Below are positions 51,719-60,863 of a stretch of 64,000 bases of DNA, in pieces. The position numbers and the translations under genes were made by a program. Location: positions 62,001-126,000 of the forward strand of contig CALUMQ010000029.1 in NCBI GenBank assembly GCA_944321765.1, given 5' to 3'. The DNA comes from an uncultured Alistipes sp. GTDB lineage: Bacteria > Bacteroidota > Bacteroidia > Bacteroidales > Rikenellaceae. The first letter of the stretch is position 1. Each line of letters starts with the position of its first letter. The notes under the pieces are model-generated. The model was not told where the DNA came from and searched no databases. It saw only the letters and a program-made list of their open reading frames with translations.

Positions 51719-52438
51719 TCACAATCCGTTCCCTTCGCCGCCGCGGCATACCGCGTTGCGAACGAGCGAGATAACGATATAGAGCAGGATAATCAACGGA
51801 ACGGCAACGCCGCCCAGCACGATGAGCAGGATCAGCGACAGCAGGAGGAATCCGTAGCGGATCTCGTTCCCGTGCCATCCGAATCCATGGAACTTCAGGG
51901 CGAACATGCGCACTCCGGCAACCATCAGGATGGCCATGCCCAGGGCCACGACAAGCGTCGTCTCGCGCGAAAAGAGCACGCCGTAACGTTCGGCAAGCCA
52001 CCCCAGCGAGGCGCAGAAGAGCGCCGCGGCCGGCGACGGAAGTCCCAGAAACTCCCCGCGCTGCGTATCGTCGATGTTGAACCGAGCCAGGCGCAGAGCC
52101 GCGAATGCCGCAAAGACGAAAACAACATAGGGAATCCACGCCGCCTCGGGAAGCACCTGCGGTGCCATGCGTCCGTAGAGCACAAAGAGCACGGCCGAGG
52201 GCGCCAGGCCGAAAGTGATGTCGTCGGCCAGCGAATCGAGCTGCAGCCCGATGGGCGAACTCTGGTGGAGAAGGCGCGCCGCGAATCCGTCGAGGAAATC
52301 GAAAACGGCCGCCAGAACGATCAGCCCGAAAGCCAGCGTCAGATTGCCGTACGACAAGGCCGCCACCGTTGCAAACGCCCCGCAGAGCAGGTTCGAAAGC
52401 GTCAGCAGATTGGGCAGAGTGAAGAGTTTGATTTTCAT
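51719..52438 (-). CDS. pssA: CDP-diacylglycerol-serine O-phosphatidyltransferase
   Basis: This 239-residue integral membrane enzyme makes phosphatidylserine, precursor of phosphatidylethanolamine. It has the CDP-alcohol phosphotransferase motif spread over about residues 46-69: DFLDGFAARLLHQ then GLQLDSLADD, with the invariant aspartates. About seven hydrophobic helices are visible. It is divergent from manC, with the two -7 boxes 12 bp apart. Confidence 0.93.
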   Translation of the reverse strand: MKIKLFTLPNLLTLSNLLCGAFATVAALSYGNLTLAFGLIVLAAVFDFLDGFAARLLHQSSPIGLQLDSLADDITFGLAPSAVLFVLYGRMAPQVLPEAAWIPYVVFVFAAFAALRLARFNIDDTQRGEFLGLPSPAAALFCASLGWLAERYGVLFSRETTLVVALGMAILMVAGVRMFALKFHGFGWHGNEIRYGFLLLSLILLIVLGGVAVPLIILLYIVISLVRNAVCRGGEGNGL

Positions 52439-52469
52439 GGCCCGGATAATTTAATTCTCCGATAGGCGG

Positions 52470-52497
52470 CAAAGTTACTAAAATATTTTTATCTTTG
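52470..52497. promoter_or_regulatory. Overlapping divergent promoters of pssA and manC
   Basis: TAACTTTG on the minus strand (52477-52470) for pssA and TATCTTTG on the plus strand (52490-52497) for manC lie back to back. Neither has a convincing -33 at normal spacing, so the two probably compete. Confidence 0.5.
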
Positions 52498-52521
52498 TCG
52501 AAGTTAACAACATAATAACTC

Positions 52522-53595
52522 ATGACCAACAACAAATATTGTGTCATCATGGCGGGTGGCATCGGAACGCGGTTCTGGCCCATGAGCCGTCATTCGCGCC
52601 CGAAGCAGTTCCTCGACATTCTCGGAACAGGCAAATCATTCATCCGTCACACCTACGAACGCTTTGCGAAGATCGTCCCCGCGGAGAACTTCCTGGTGGT
52701 GACCAACGATAAATACAAGGACCAGGTGCTCGAACACCTCCCGGAGCTCTCGGAAGCCCAGATTCTCTGCGAACCCGTCGGGCGCAACACGGCACCGTGC
52801 ATCGCCTATGCCGCCTACACGCTGATGAAGCACAATCCCGATGCCGAAATGATCGTCACGCCCTCGGACCACCTGATCCTCAACGAGGAGGACTTCCGCG
52901 CCATCATCGCCGAGTGTGTGGAGTTCGCCGCCAGACACGATGCGCTGATGACCGTGGGCATCAAGCCCACCCGCCCCGACACGGGTTACGGGTACATCCA
53001 GGTGTCGAACAACGATCCCATCAGCAAGGTCAAGTGCTTCACCGAGAAGCCCAATCTCGAATTGGCGGAGGTATTCCTCCAGTCGGGAGAGTTCTTCTGG
53101 AATTCGGGCATCTTCATCTGGAAAGTGCGCTCGATCATCGAGGCCTTCGAGAAGTATCTCCCCGAACACCACGCGCTCTTCAGCAGCGTGATGTCGGCCC
53201 CCGATGCCGCCGCCGAACGGCAGGCCGTCGAGACGGCGTTCGCCGAATGCCGCGCCATCTCGATCGACTACGGCATCATGGAGAAGGCCGACAACGTATA
53301 TGTCCGCTGCGGCGAGTTCGGATGGAGCGACGTCGGAACCTGGGGCTCCGTCTACCAGCTCTCGCGCAAAGACAAATACGCCAACGCCATCCCCGCCGAA
53401 GGGTGCTACGTCTACGACACGCGTTCGTCGATCGTTTCGCTGCCCAAGGAGAAGATCGCCGTCATCAGCGGCCTGAAGGAGTACATCGTCGTCGATACCG
53501 ACGACGTGCTGATGATCTGTCCGCGCTCCGACGAACAGAACATCAAGAAATTCATCGACGAAGTGAAGTTCCACAATGGCGACAAGCATATCTGA
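52522..53595 (+). CDS. manC: Mannose-1-phosphate guanylyltransferase
   Basis: This 357-residue nucleotidyltransferase begins with the signature IMAGGIGTRFWPMSRHSRPK (about residues 9-28) and has EPVGRNTAPCIAYAAYTL, the VTPSDHLI metal motif and FTEKPNLELAE. It makes GDP-mannose from mannose-1-phosphate and GTP for surface glycans and lipids. It lacks the C-terminal isomerase domain of bifunctional enzymes. The 3' end overlaps murF by 20 bases. Confidence 0.93.
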   Translation: MTNNKYCVIMAGGIGTRFWPMSRHSRPKQFLDILGTGKSFIRHTYERFAKIVPAENFLVVTNDKYKDQVLEHLPELSEAQILCEPVGRNTAPCIAYAAYTLMKHNPDAEMIVTPSDHLILNEEDFRAIIAECVEFAARHDALMTVGIKPTRPDTGYGYIQVSNNDPISKVKCFTEKPNLELAEVFLQSGEFFWNSGIFIWKVRSIIEAFEKYLPEHHALFSSVMSAPDAAAERQAVETAFAECRAISIDYGIMEKADNVYVRCGEFGWSDVGTWGSVYQLSRKDKYANAIPAEGCYVYDTRSSIVSLPKEKIAVISGLKEYIVVDTDDVLMICPRSDEQNIKKFIDEVKFHNGDKHI

Positions 53596-54853
53596 TCTCT
53601 ACGATCTCTTCCGCGCCCATCTGCGCGTTTCGACCGATACCCGGCGTATTGAGCCGGGTTCGATCTTTTTCGCGCTCCACGGGGCCAATTTCGACGGCAA
53701 CCGCTTTGTTGCCGAGGCCCTTGCAAAAGGAGCGGCGGCGGTTGTCGCGGATCACGCCGGGGTGTTGGCCGAGGCCGGAATCGCACCCGACGGCAAGCGC
53801 ATCGTGCTGGTCGACGACACGCTGACGTCGCTCCAGGAGCTGGCGCGGTGCCATCGGCGCGAACTGGGCATTCCGGTGCTGGCCATCTCGGGAAGCAGCG
53901 GCAAGACGACGACCAAGGAGCTCGTGAGCCGCGTGCTGGCCGAGCGTTTCGAGGTCTATGCCACGCACGGGAACCTCAACAACCACATCGGTGTGCCGCT
54001 GACGCTGCTCTCGATGACCCGCGAGACAACCTTCGGGGTGGTCGAGATGGGGGCGAGCGCCTGCGGGGAGATTGCACGGCTGGCAGCAATTGCCGAGCCG
54101 GACTTCGGGCTGCTGACCAACGTCGGAAGAGCTCATCTCGAAGGGTTCGGAGGTCCCGAAGGAGTTCGCCGCGGCAAGGGGGAGCTCTTCGACTTCCTCG
54201 CGGCGCACGGAGGAACGGCCTTTGTACGCGCAGAGGATCCGACGCTTTGCGCCATGGCTGCCGAACGGCAGGCTCTGAAGGCAGAATACTACCCCACGAC
54301 GCTGGCCGACGGCATCGAAAGCCATCTCGAAGGGGAGTACAACCGATTCAATATCGCCGCCGCCGTAGCCGTAGGGCACTATTTTGGCATTGACGACGAG
54401 GCGATCCGCCGCGCCGTGGCCGCATACGTTCCCGACAACTACCGCTCGCAACGCATCGAGACCCCGCACAACACGGTCATTGCCGACTGCTACAACGCCA
54501 ATCCGCTCAGCATGCGGGCGGCCGTGGAGCATCTGCTGCAGGAGCCGCTCGGACGTCGGGAGCGCCGGGTACTGATTCTGGGCGACATGCTCGAACTGGG
54601 CGCCTGGTCGGAGCGCGAGCATGCGGGGATCGTCGAGATCGTCGCGCAGCACCCCGACACGGAGGGGCTGCTCGTCGGGAAGGAGTTTGCCGGAGCCTGC
54701 ACCTCCCGTTCCGGAGAGCCCCGCAACGTCACGCTATACACCACGCGGGACGAGTTGCTCGAACGTCTGACGGCAAATCCCATAGAGAATGCCCTGGTGC
54801 TGGTCAAGGGGTCACGCGGCATCGGACTCGAAAAGGCGCTCGAAAAACTCTGA
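53576..54853 (+). CDS. murF: UDP-MurNAc-tripeptide D-alanyl-D-alanine ligase
   Basis: This 425-residue Mur ligase has an N-terminal UDP-binding domain (RIEPGSIFFALHGANFDGNRF), the ATP-binding loop AISGSSGKTTTKELV near 103-117, GVVEMGASACGEIARL, and the C-terminal DCYNANPLSMRAAV and LGDMLELG segments. It adds D-Ala-D-Ala to the peptidoglycan precursor in the cytoplasm. Overlap with manC by 20 bases indicates translational coupling of glycan and wall precursor synthesis. Usually murF sits in the dcw cluster; here it is separate. Confidence 0.95.
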   Translation: MATSISDLYDLFRAHLRVSTDTRRIEPGSIFFALHGANFDGNRFVAEALAKGAAAVVADHAGVLAEAGIAPDGKRIVLVDDTLTSLQELARCHRRELGIPVLAISGSSGKTTTKELVSRVLAERFEVYATHGNLNNHIGVPLTLLSMTRETTFGVVEMGASACGEIARLAAIAEPDFGLLTNVGRAHLEGFGGPEGVRRGKGELFDFLAAHGGTAFVRAEDPTLCAMAAERQALKAEYYPTTLADGIESHLEGEYNRFNIAAAVAVGHYFGIDDEAIRRAVAAYVPDNYRSQRIETPHNTVIADCYNANPLSMRAAVEHLLQEPLGRRERRVLILGDMLELGAWSEREHAGIVEIVAQHPDTEGLLVGKEFAGACTSRSGEPRNVTLYTTRDELLERLTANPIENALVLVKGSRGIGLEKALEKL

Positions 54854-54896
54854 CCAGCCACCTCGCACCACCAACCCAACACCAACCCGATAACCC

Positions 54897-56630
54897 ATGA
54901 AAAAACTGCTGCTGACCATTCCCCTGCTGGCGCTGCTCGCCTGCTCCTCCCAACCACCCGTCACCTCCGTACACGACTGGACCGAACCGGCCGATCCGCA
55001 GGGCGAACGCCCCGAAGCGTGGAACGGCGTCGAGAAGACCGTTGTTACGTTCGGGTCGACCGACATCCGCTATCCCCGTGCCACGCCGTTCGACGGCGAG
55101 GCCTGTGACGAAATATCGATCTCGGGATGGCGCGGCGAAAAGGTCTCCGCCCAGGCAGTCGTTTCGACCCCCGAAGCTATCGACGGACTGACCTGCACGA
55201 TCGGAGAGTTCACCTCCGACGACGGATCGAAACTCGATGGAATCGCCCGGGCACGCATGGTAAAATATGTCATCAGCGACGACTTCCTTCCCGCACAGCC
55301 GTGCGGAGCACGCCCCGAGAACGATCCCGCACACCTCGAAGCCGATCTGCTCGACGAATGTCCGTCGTTCGACGTCCCGGCCCGGTCGACGCGTCCCGTA
55401 TGGATCACGGTCGACATTCCGCGCGACGCCCCGGCAGGGCACTATACGGCTCCGGTACAGCTCCGGGGCAAGGGAGTCGACGCCACGCTGACGCTTCACC
55501 TCAACATCGTCGCCCGCACGCTCCCTGCAGTGTCGGAGTGGGTCTACCACCTCGACCTGTGGCAGCATCCCGCAGCCGTGGCCCGCATCGAGAAGGTTCC
55601 GGTGTGGAGCGACGAACACTTCGAACGCATGCGTCCGACGATGCTGCAGCTCGCCGAGGCGGGCCAGAAGGTCATCACCGCCACGCTCAACAAGGATCCC
55701 TGGAACCATCAATGCTACGACGCCTACGCCGACATGATTCTCTGGACACGGCTCGTCGACGGATCCTGGGAGTACGACTTCTCGATATTCGACCGCTGGG
55801 TGGAGTTCATGCTCGGGCTGGGCATCGACAAGTACATCAACTGCTACTCGATGCTCCCGTGGAACGACATGCTCCACTACAAGGATGACGTCTCGGGAGA
55901 GATGATCGACGTGCAGGCTGCCCCGGGCACCCCTACCTTCCGCGAAATGTGGGAGCCCTTCCTGAAGTCGTTCGTCGGCCACCTGCGTCAGAAGGGATGG
56001 CTCGAGAAGACCAATATCGCCATGGACGAACGTTCGCCCGAGGTGATGGCCGAAGCGACGGCCCTGCTCAAGGAGGTAGCTCCCGAGCTGGGCATCTCTC
56101 TGGCCGACAACCACAAGAGCTACAAGCAGTATCCCTACATCCGGGACATGTCCGCCGGAATCTTCGGGCCTATCGACCGCAAAGACATCGCCGACCGGCG
56201 TACCAAAGGGCTGACAACAACCTATTATGTCTGCTGCTCGTCGGGATTCCCCAACACCTACGTCTCGTCGGCCCCCGCCGAGGCCACCTATCTGAGCTGG
56301 TATGCCGCCGCCGAGGATTACGACGGATTCCTCCGCTGGGCCTACAACTCCTGGGTCGAGGATCCGATCCGCGACATGACGTTCCGCACGTGGGCCGCCG
56401 GCGATACCGCGATCGTCTATCCCGAAGGGCGCTCGTCGATCCGTTTCGAGCGGCTCGTCGAGGGTATTCAGGACTGGGAGAAGATCCGCCTGCTGCGCGC
56501 GGAGTATGAAGGCGACGAGGAGCGTCTCGCAATGCTGGACGAACTGTTGGAACCGTTCCGTTCGCCCGTGGCGTTCGAGGGTTGGGAGCAGAAGCTCCGC
56601 GAGGCTCGCGCAACGCTCAACACCCTCTAA
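54897..56630 (+). CDS. GH123-like glycoside hydrolase lipoprotein
   Basis: This 577-residue lipoprotein has lipobox ALLAC (cysteine 16), an N-terminal beta-sandwich (about 45-210, ending LHLNIVARTLP) and a TIM-barrel-like catalytic part from about 215 (YHLDLWQHPAAVARI, MLQLAEAGQKVITATLNKDP). The adjacent pair D377-E378 in NIAMDERSPE matches the Asp-Glu dyad of GH123 beta-N-acetylgalactosaminidases, which use substrate-assisted catalysis. The C-terminus (AYNSWVEDPIRDMTF, RSSIRFERLVEGIQDWEKIR) fits GH123 and the related DUF4091 family. Likely target is GalNAc-containing host or bacterial glycans (inference). Confidence 0.78.
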   Translation: MKKLLLTIPLLALLACSSQPPVTSVHDWTEPADPQGERPEAWNGVEKTVVTFGSTDIRYPRATPFDGEACDEISISGWRGEKVSAQAVVSTPEAIDGLTCTIGEFTSDDGSKLDGIARARMVKYVISDDFLPAQPCGARPENDPAHLEADLLDECPSFDVPARSTRPVWITVDIPRDAPAGHYTAPVQLRGKGVDATLTLHLNIVARTLPAVSEWVYHLDLWQHPAAVARIEKVPVWSDEHFERMRPTMLQLAEAGQKVITATLNKDPWNHQCYDAYADMILWTRLVDGSWEYDFSIFDRWVEFMLGLGIDKYINCYSMLPWNDMLHYKDDVSGEMIDVQAAPGTPTFREMWEPFLKSFVGHLRQKGWLEKTNIAMDERSPEVMAEATALLKEVAPELGISLADNHKSYKQYPYIRDMSAGIFGPIDRKDIADRRTKGLTTTYYVCCSSGFPNTYVSSAPAEATYLSWYAAAEDYDGFLRWAYNSWVEDPIRDMTFRTWAAGDTAIVYPEGRSSIRFERLVEGIQDWEKIRLLRAEYEGDEERLAMLDELLEPFRSPVAFEGWEQKLREARATLNTL

Positions 56631-56727
56631 CCGCCCGACATCCGGTCTTCGGCCGTGGAGGTCCTCTCCCGCGCAGGATAGTCCGGACGTCCGAATCCGC
56701 ACGAAAAGCCCGGCAAGCCGTTTTTTC

Positions 56728-56747
56728 GCCCGCTTGGCGGGCTTTTT
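56728..56747 (+). terminator. Terminator after the GH123-like gene
   Basis: A 6-bp GC stem GCCCGC/GCGGGC with loop TTG, followed by T5. It lies about 100 bases after the stop codon. An alternative longer pairing with upstream AAAGCCCGG is possible. Confidence 0.75.
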
Positions 56748-56771
56748 CGTGAATCATAGCGAAAATTTTCC

Positions 56772-56779
56772 TATTTTTG
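56772..56779 (+). promoter_or_regulatory. -7 box of the MazG-like gene
   Basis: TATTTTTG lies 39 bases before the ATG at 56819, directly after the terminator. Confidence 0.5.
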
Positions 56780-56818
56780 TCTTTTGGATATCACTCGTTC
56801 AAACGAATTCATGCAACC

Positions 56819-57145
56819 ATGACACTCAACGAATACCAGCAGCATGCCCTCGAAACGGCCATCTATCCCGAAGACAGCCGGATCATCTACCCCACGCTCG
56901 GACTCACCGGAGAGGCCGGCGAGGTGGCCGACAAGGTCAAGAAAGTAATCCGTGACGCCCACAAGGAGTTCACCCCCGAGAAGCGGCTCGAAATCGTCAA
57001 GGAGATCGGCGACGTATTGTGGTACTGTGCCACCCTGTCGCGCGACCTGGGGTACAACCTCGAGGAGGTGGCGCAGATGAACGTCGACAAGCTCCGCTCG
57101 CGCATGCAGCGCCACCAGATCTCGGGAAGCGGCGACAACCGTTAG
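56819..57145 (+). CDS. MazG-like nucleoside triphosphate pyrophosphohydrolase
   Basis: This 108-residue all-alpha protein has the single MazG fold. The metal-binding pattern is ExxE in TGEAGEVADKVKK (about 30-42) and, after the RLEIVKEIGDVLWY segment, the conserved aspartate of GDVLWY. Single-domain members hydrolyse non-canonical NTPs or dCTP-type substrates; the specific one is unknown. Start chosen at MTLNEYQQHALE because the upstream residues cross the promoter. Confidence 0.85.
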   Translation: MTLNEYQQHALETAIYPEDSRIIYPTLGLTGEAGEVADKVKKVIRDAHKEFTPEKRLEIVKEIGDVLWYCATLSRDLGYNLEEVAQMNVDKLRSRMQRHQISGSGDNR

Positions 57146-57196
57146 GCTGCTCCCCCCTGCACGCATCCGATCAATCACCTCAGCAAAGACTCCGCC

Positions 57197-59206
57197 ATGA
57201 AACAGGAACAACCCCAAACTTCTCTCCCCGAAAACGCCTACCGCGAACTCAAACCCGGCGAAGAGTACCGGCCCGTCATGCCGGCCTCGTCGAATCCCCG
57301 TGAGGTCACCCCCTACTCGGTGACCATGGGCGTGGTAATGGCCATCATCTTCTCGGCCGCGGCCGCCTACCTCGGACTGCGCGTCGGCCAGGTCTTCGAG
57401 GCCGCCATCCCGATCGCCATCATCGCCGTGGGAATGGGCTCCGTTCTGGGCAAGAAGAACATGCTCGGGCAGAACGTCATCATTCAGTCGATCGGCGCCT
57501 CGTCGGGCGTCATCGTCGCCGGGGCCATCTTCACCCTCCCGGCCCTCTACATCCTGGGACTCGATGCCGCCTTCTGGCAGGTATTTCTCTCGTCGCTCTT
57601 CGGCGGACTGCTCGGCATCGTGCTGCTGATCCCCTTCCGCAAGTACTTCGTCAAGGAGATGCACGGCAAGTATCCCTTCCCCGAGGCCACGGCCACGACC
57701 GAGGTGCTCATTTCGGGTGAAAAGGGCGGCAATCAGGCCAAGCTGCTCGCCGTGGCGGGTCTTGTCGGCGGACTCTACGACTTTGTCGTGGGCACTTTCG
57801 GGCTGTGGACCGACACCGTCACGACGCGCATCTGCGAATGGGGGCAGGTGGCTGCCGACAAGTTCAAGGTGGTCTTCGGACTCAACACCACGGCCGCCGT
57901 GCTCGGTCTGGGATACATCATCGGACTGAAATACGCCATGATCATCACCGCGGGCTCGTGCCTCGTATGGTTCGTCATCGTGCCGGCGGTCGGATCGCTG
58001 GCCGAGGCGATGGATCCCGCGACGCTCGCGGCTCTGGTGGGCGTGACCGACAAGGCGCTGCTGGCCAACCCCTCGGAACTGCTTACGGCCGAGAATCTCT
58101 ATACGTTCATCGGCAAACCGATCGGCATCGGCGGCATTGCCATGGCCGGCATCATCGGCATCGTGCGGCAATCGAAGATCATCCGACAGGCCGTAGGGCT
58201 GGCCGTGTCGGAATTCGGCAGGGGCAAGGGCAAGCCCGCCACCGCCACGATCGAGCGCACGCAGCAGGACCTGACGATGAAGCGCATCCTCTCGATCCTC
58301 ATCGCCACGCTCGTCTGCATCTTCGTATTCTTCCACTTCGGGCTGCTCGACGGATGGGTACAGTCCGTCACGGCGATTCTGATCGTTTTCATTATTGCGT
58401 TCCTCTTCACGACGGTGGCCGCCAACGCCATTGCCATCGTGGGCACGAACCCCGTCTCGGGCATGACGCTCATGACGCTGATCCTCTCCTCGCTCGTGCT
58501 GGTAAGCGTCGGGCTGAGCGGCACGACGGGCATGACCGCCGCACTGATTATCGGCGGCGTGGTCTGCACGGCCCTCTCGATGGCCGGAGGCTTCATCACC
58601 GACCTCAAAATCGGATACTGGCTCGGTACGACGCCCAAAAAGCAGGAGGCGTGGAAATTCCTCGGAACGTTTGTCTCGGCAGCCACGGTCGCCGGCGTGA
58701 TGATCATCCTCAACAAGTCGTTCGGATTCGTCGGCGAAGGGGCGCTCGTCGCTCCGCAGGCCAACGCCATGGCCGCCGTCATCCAGCCGCTGATGACCGG
58801 AGGGCAGACCCCCTGGATGCTCTATTTCTGCGGTGCTGCACTCGCACTGACACTCACGGCCATCGGCGTTCCGGCCCTGGCCTTCGCCCTGGGCATGTTC
58901 ATCCCGATGGATCTGAACGCCCCGCTGGTAGTCGGCGGTCTCATCGCATGGTTCGTCTCGAACCGTTCGAAGGATGCCGCACTGAACAAGGCCCGTTTCG
59001 ACCGCGGCACGCTGATCGCCTCGGGATTCATCGCCGGAGGAGCCCTGATGGGCGTCGTGAGCGCAATACTGAAATTCTGCGAAGTGGATTGGAAACTCTC
59101 GAAGTGGGCCGCCTCGAACGGCGCCGAATGGCTGGGACTGGTGATGTACCTCGTGCTGATCGGCTACTTCGCATGGCACACGCTCCGGGCCAAAAAGGAG
59201 AAGTAA
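57197..59206 (+). CDS. OPT-family oligopeptide transporter
   Basis: This 669-residue protein has about 14-16 transmembrane helices. OPT landmarks are SVTMGVVMAIIFSAAAAYLG near 35-54, QSIGASSGVIVAGAIFTLPA near 100-119, and KYPFPEATATTEVLISGEKG near 158-177. It imports small peptides, probably with protons; some family members instead carry metal chelates. Downstream pepT suggests peptides. It lies 51 bases after the MazG-like gene. Confidence 0.92.
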   Translation: MKQEQPQTSLPENAYRELKPGEEYRPVMPASSNPREVTPYSVTMGVVMAIIFSAAAAYLGLRVGQVFEAAIPIAIIAVGMGSVLGKKNMLGQNVIIQSIGASSGVIVAGAIFTLPALYILGLDAAFWQVFLSSLFGGLLGIVLLIPFRKYFVKEMHGKYPFPEATATTEVLISGEKGGNQAKLLAVAGLVGGLYDFVVGTFGLWTDTVTTRICEWGQVAADKFKVVFGLNTTAAVLGLGYIIGLKYAMIITAGSCLVWFVIVPAVGSLAEAMDPATLAALVGVTDKALLANPSELLTAENLYTFIGKPIGIGGIAMAGIIGIVRQSKIIRQAVGLAVSEFGRGKGKPATATIERTQQDLTMKRILSILIATLVCIFVFFHFGLLDGWVQSVTAILIVFIIAFLFTTVAANAIAIVGTNPVSGMTLMTLILSSLVLVSVGLSGTTGMTAALIIGGVVCTALSMAGGFITDLKIGYWLGTTPKKQEAWKFLGTFVSAATVAGVMIILNKSFGFVGEGALVAPQANAMAAVIQPLMTGGQTPWMLYFCGAALALTLTAIGVPALAFALGMFIPMDLNAPLVVGGLIAWFVSNRSKDAALNKARFDRGTLIASGFIAGGALMGVVSAILKFCEVDWKLSKWAASNGAEWLGLVMYLVLIGYFAWHTLRAKKEK

Positions 59207-59246
59207 CGACGATCTTTGTCCATTCAAATCAAAAACAGATCTCGGT

Positions 59247-59543
59247 ATGAAACAATGGGTAATCGCCACCGCAACAGGGTTGTTGATGTTGGCAGGCGGC
59301 TGCGCCTCGCTCTCCGAGGCCCCGCAGCAGGCCGGAAGCAGCAAGCGTGTGTCCCGATGGATTGACGAGAGGCACTTCCAGATGGCCGAAAAGCAGCAAT
59401 ATCCCGCCACGATGGTTCGCACGGACGGACAGGTTGTCACGGTTCTGAAGCCCATAGGGGGTCTGGCCGTGGTGGTCAATCCCGACGGCTCGCACTCGAC
59501 GGCCGTCATCAACGGAGGTATGGCCACGATCGTAACCCCGTGA
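59247..59543 (+). CDS. Small lipoprotein of unknown function
   Basis: This 98-residue protein has a clear lipoprotein signal, MLAGGC (cysteine 19). The mature part is short and polar, with a final beta-rich segment (VVTVLKPIGGLAVVVNPDGS, TAVINGGMATIVTP). I recognise no family. It sits between the OPT transporter (40 bases) and pepT (41 bases), so it may be an accessory to peptide uptake, but this is position only. Confidence 0.7.
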   Translation: MKQWVIATATGLLMLAGGCASLSEAPQQAGSSKRVSRWIDERHFQMAEKQQYPATMVRTDGQVVTVLKPIGGLAVVVNPDGSHSTAVINGGMATIVTP

Positions 59544-59584
59544 TCGAAAAACAAAAACAAATTTCAAAGCAAGCAAGACAGAAT

Positions 59585-60802
59585 ATGGATCTCAAGGAAC
59601 GATTTCTGAAATATGTCTCCTACGACACGCAGTCGTCGGAGGAGAGCACGACCTTTCCCTCGACCGAGAAGCAGAAGGTGCTGCTCGAAGCCCTGCGCGA
59701 CGAGATGCAGGCCCTCGGCATGACCGAGGTCACGATGGACCAGTACGGATACGTGATGGGCACGGTGCCCGCTACGGCAGGCTGTGAAAACGCCCCGGTC
59801 ATCGGGTTCATCGCCCACGTCGACACGTCGCCCGACATGAGCGGCAAGGATGTCAAACCGCGCGTGGTCGAGGAGTATGACGGCGGCGACCTGGTGCTGA
59901 ACGGCCACCTGACGATGCGTGTGGCCGACTTCCCGGAACTCGCGTTCTTCAAGGGGCACACGCTGATCCACACCGACGGAACGACGCTGCTCGGAGCCGA
60001 CGACAAGGCCGGTGTCGCCGAGATCATGACCGCCGCGGAGTATCTGATGAGCCATCCGGAGGTAAAGCACGGCAAGATCCGCATCGGATTCACCCCCGAC
60101 GAGGAGGTGGGACGCGGCGTGGACTTCTTCGACGTGCGGGCCTTCGGCGCCGACTTCGCCTACACGGTCGACGGCGGCATGGAGGGCGAACTGGAGTATG
60201 AGAACTTCAACGCCGCCAGCGCGAAGATCGAGATCCAGGGACGCAATGTCCATCCGGGATACGCCAAGGACAAGATGATCAACGCCATCGACGTGGCGTG
60301 CGAGCTGCAGACGCTGCTGCCCGCCGCCGAGCGTCCCCAGCATACCGAAGGGTACGAGGGATTCTACCACTGCGTGGGAGTGAGCGGAACGGTCGAAAAG
60401 GCGTCGCTGAGCTACATCATCCGCGACCACGACGCCGACCGCTTCGAACAGCGCAAGGTCTTCATGTGGGCGTGCGTCGATCTGCTGAAGAAAAGATATG
60501 GAGACTCGGTTCTGACGCTGACGTTGAAAGACCAGTACTTCAACATGCGCAAGATGGTCGAGCCGCATCCGCAGGTTATCGACAAGGCGTTGAAGGCCAT
60601 GGAGATGGCCGGCGTAAAACCCCTCGTGCGTCCGATCCGCGGCGGCACGGACGGCGCACGCCTCTCGTTCATGGGACTTCCGTGTCCGAACCTCTTCACC
60701 GGAGGCATGAACTTCCACGGAAAGTTCGAATACTGCTCGCTCACGACGATGCGCAAGGCACAGCAGGTGATTCTGAACCTCGCAACCCTCTGGAGCGAAT
60801 AG
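59585..60802 (+). CDS. pepT: Peptidase T (tripeptide aminopeptidase)
   Basis: This 405-residue M20-family dizinc enzyme removes N-terminal residues from tripeptides in the cytoplasm. Zinc ligands are in GFIAHVDTSPD (H78), TTLLGADDKAGVAEI (bridging aspartate) and FTPDEEVGRGVDFFD (EE pair), with TVDGG following. The dimerisation domain is in the middle and the C-terminal ligand is in FTGGMNFHGKFEYC. Start at MDLKERFLKYVSYDTQ, the family's usual N-terminus. Confidence 0.95.
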   Translation: MDLKERFLKYVSYDTQSSEESTTFPSTEKQKVLLEALRDEMQALGMTEVTMDQYGYVMGTVPATAGCENAPVIGFIAHVDTSPDMSGKDVKPRVVEEYDGGDLVLNGHLTMRVADFPELAFFKGHTLIHTDGTTLLGADDKAGVAEIMTAAEYLMSHPEVKHGKIRIGFTPDEEVGRGVDFFDVRAFGADFAYTVDGGMEGELEYENFNAASAKIEIQGRNVHPGYAKDKMINAIDVACELQTLLPAAERPQHTEGYEGFYHCVGVSGTVEKASLSYIIRDHDADRFEQRKVFMWACVDLLKKRYGDSVLTLTLKDQYFNMRKMVEPHPQVIDKALKAMEMAGVKPLVRPIRGGTDGARLSFMGLPCPNLFTGGMNFHGKFEYCSLTTMRKAQQVILNLATLWSE

Positions 60803-60863
60803 CCGTCGCAACGACGGCGGACGGATCCGGCCCCGCAAAGCCGGCAAACACGGACTACGCAAG

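Noticed and set aside
54804..56702. 632-codon minus-strand frame opposite the GH123-like gene
   Set aside because: It covers the murF-GH123 gap and has no signal peptide or domain; the plus-strand gene has a lipobox and a catalytic dyad.
56771..59560. 929-codon minus-strand frame opposite the MazG-like, OPT and small lipoprotein genes
   Set aside because: It spans three real genes, a promoter box and spacers, and is rich in D, E, G, H and R as expected for an antisense shadow.
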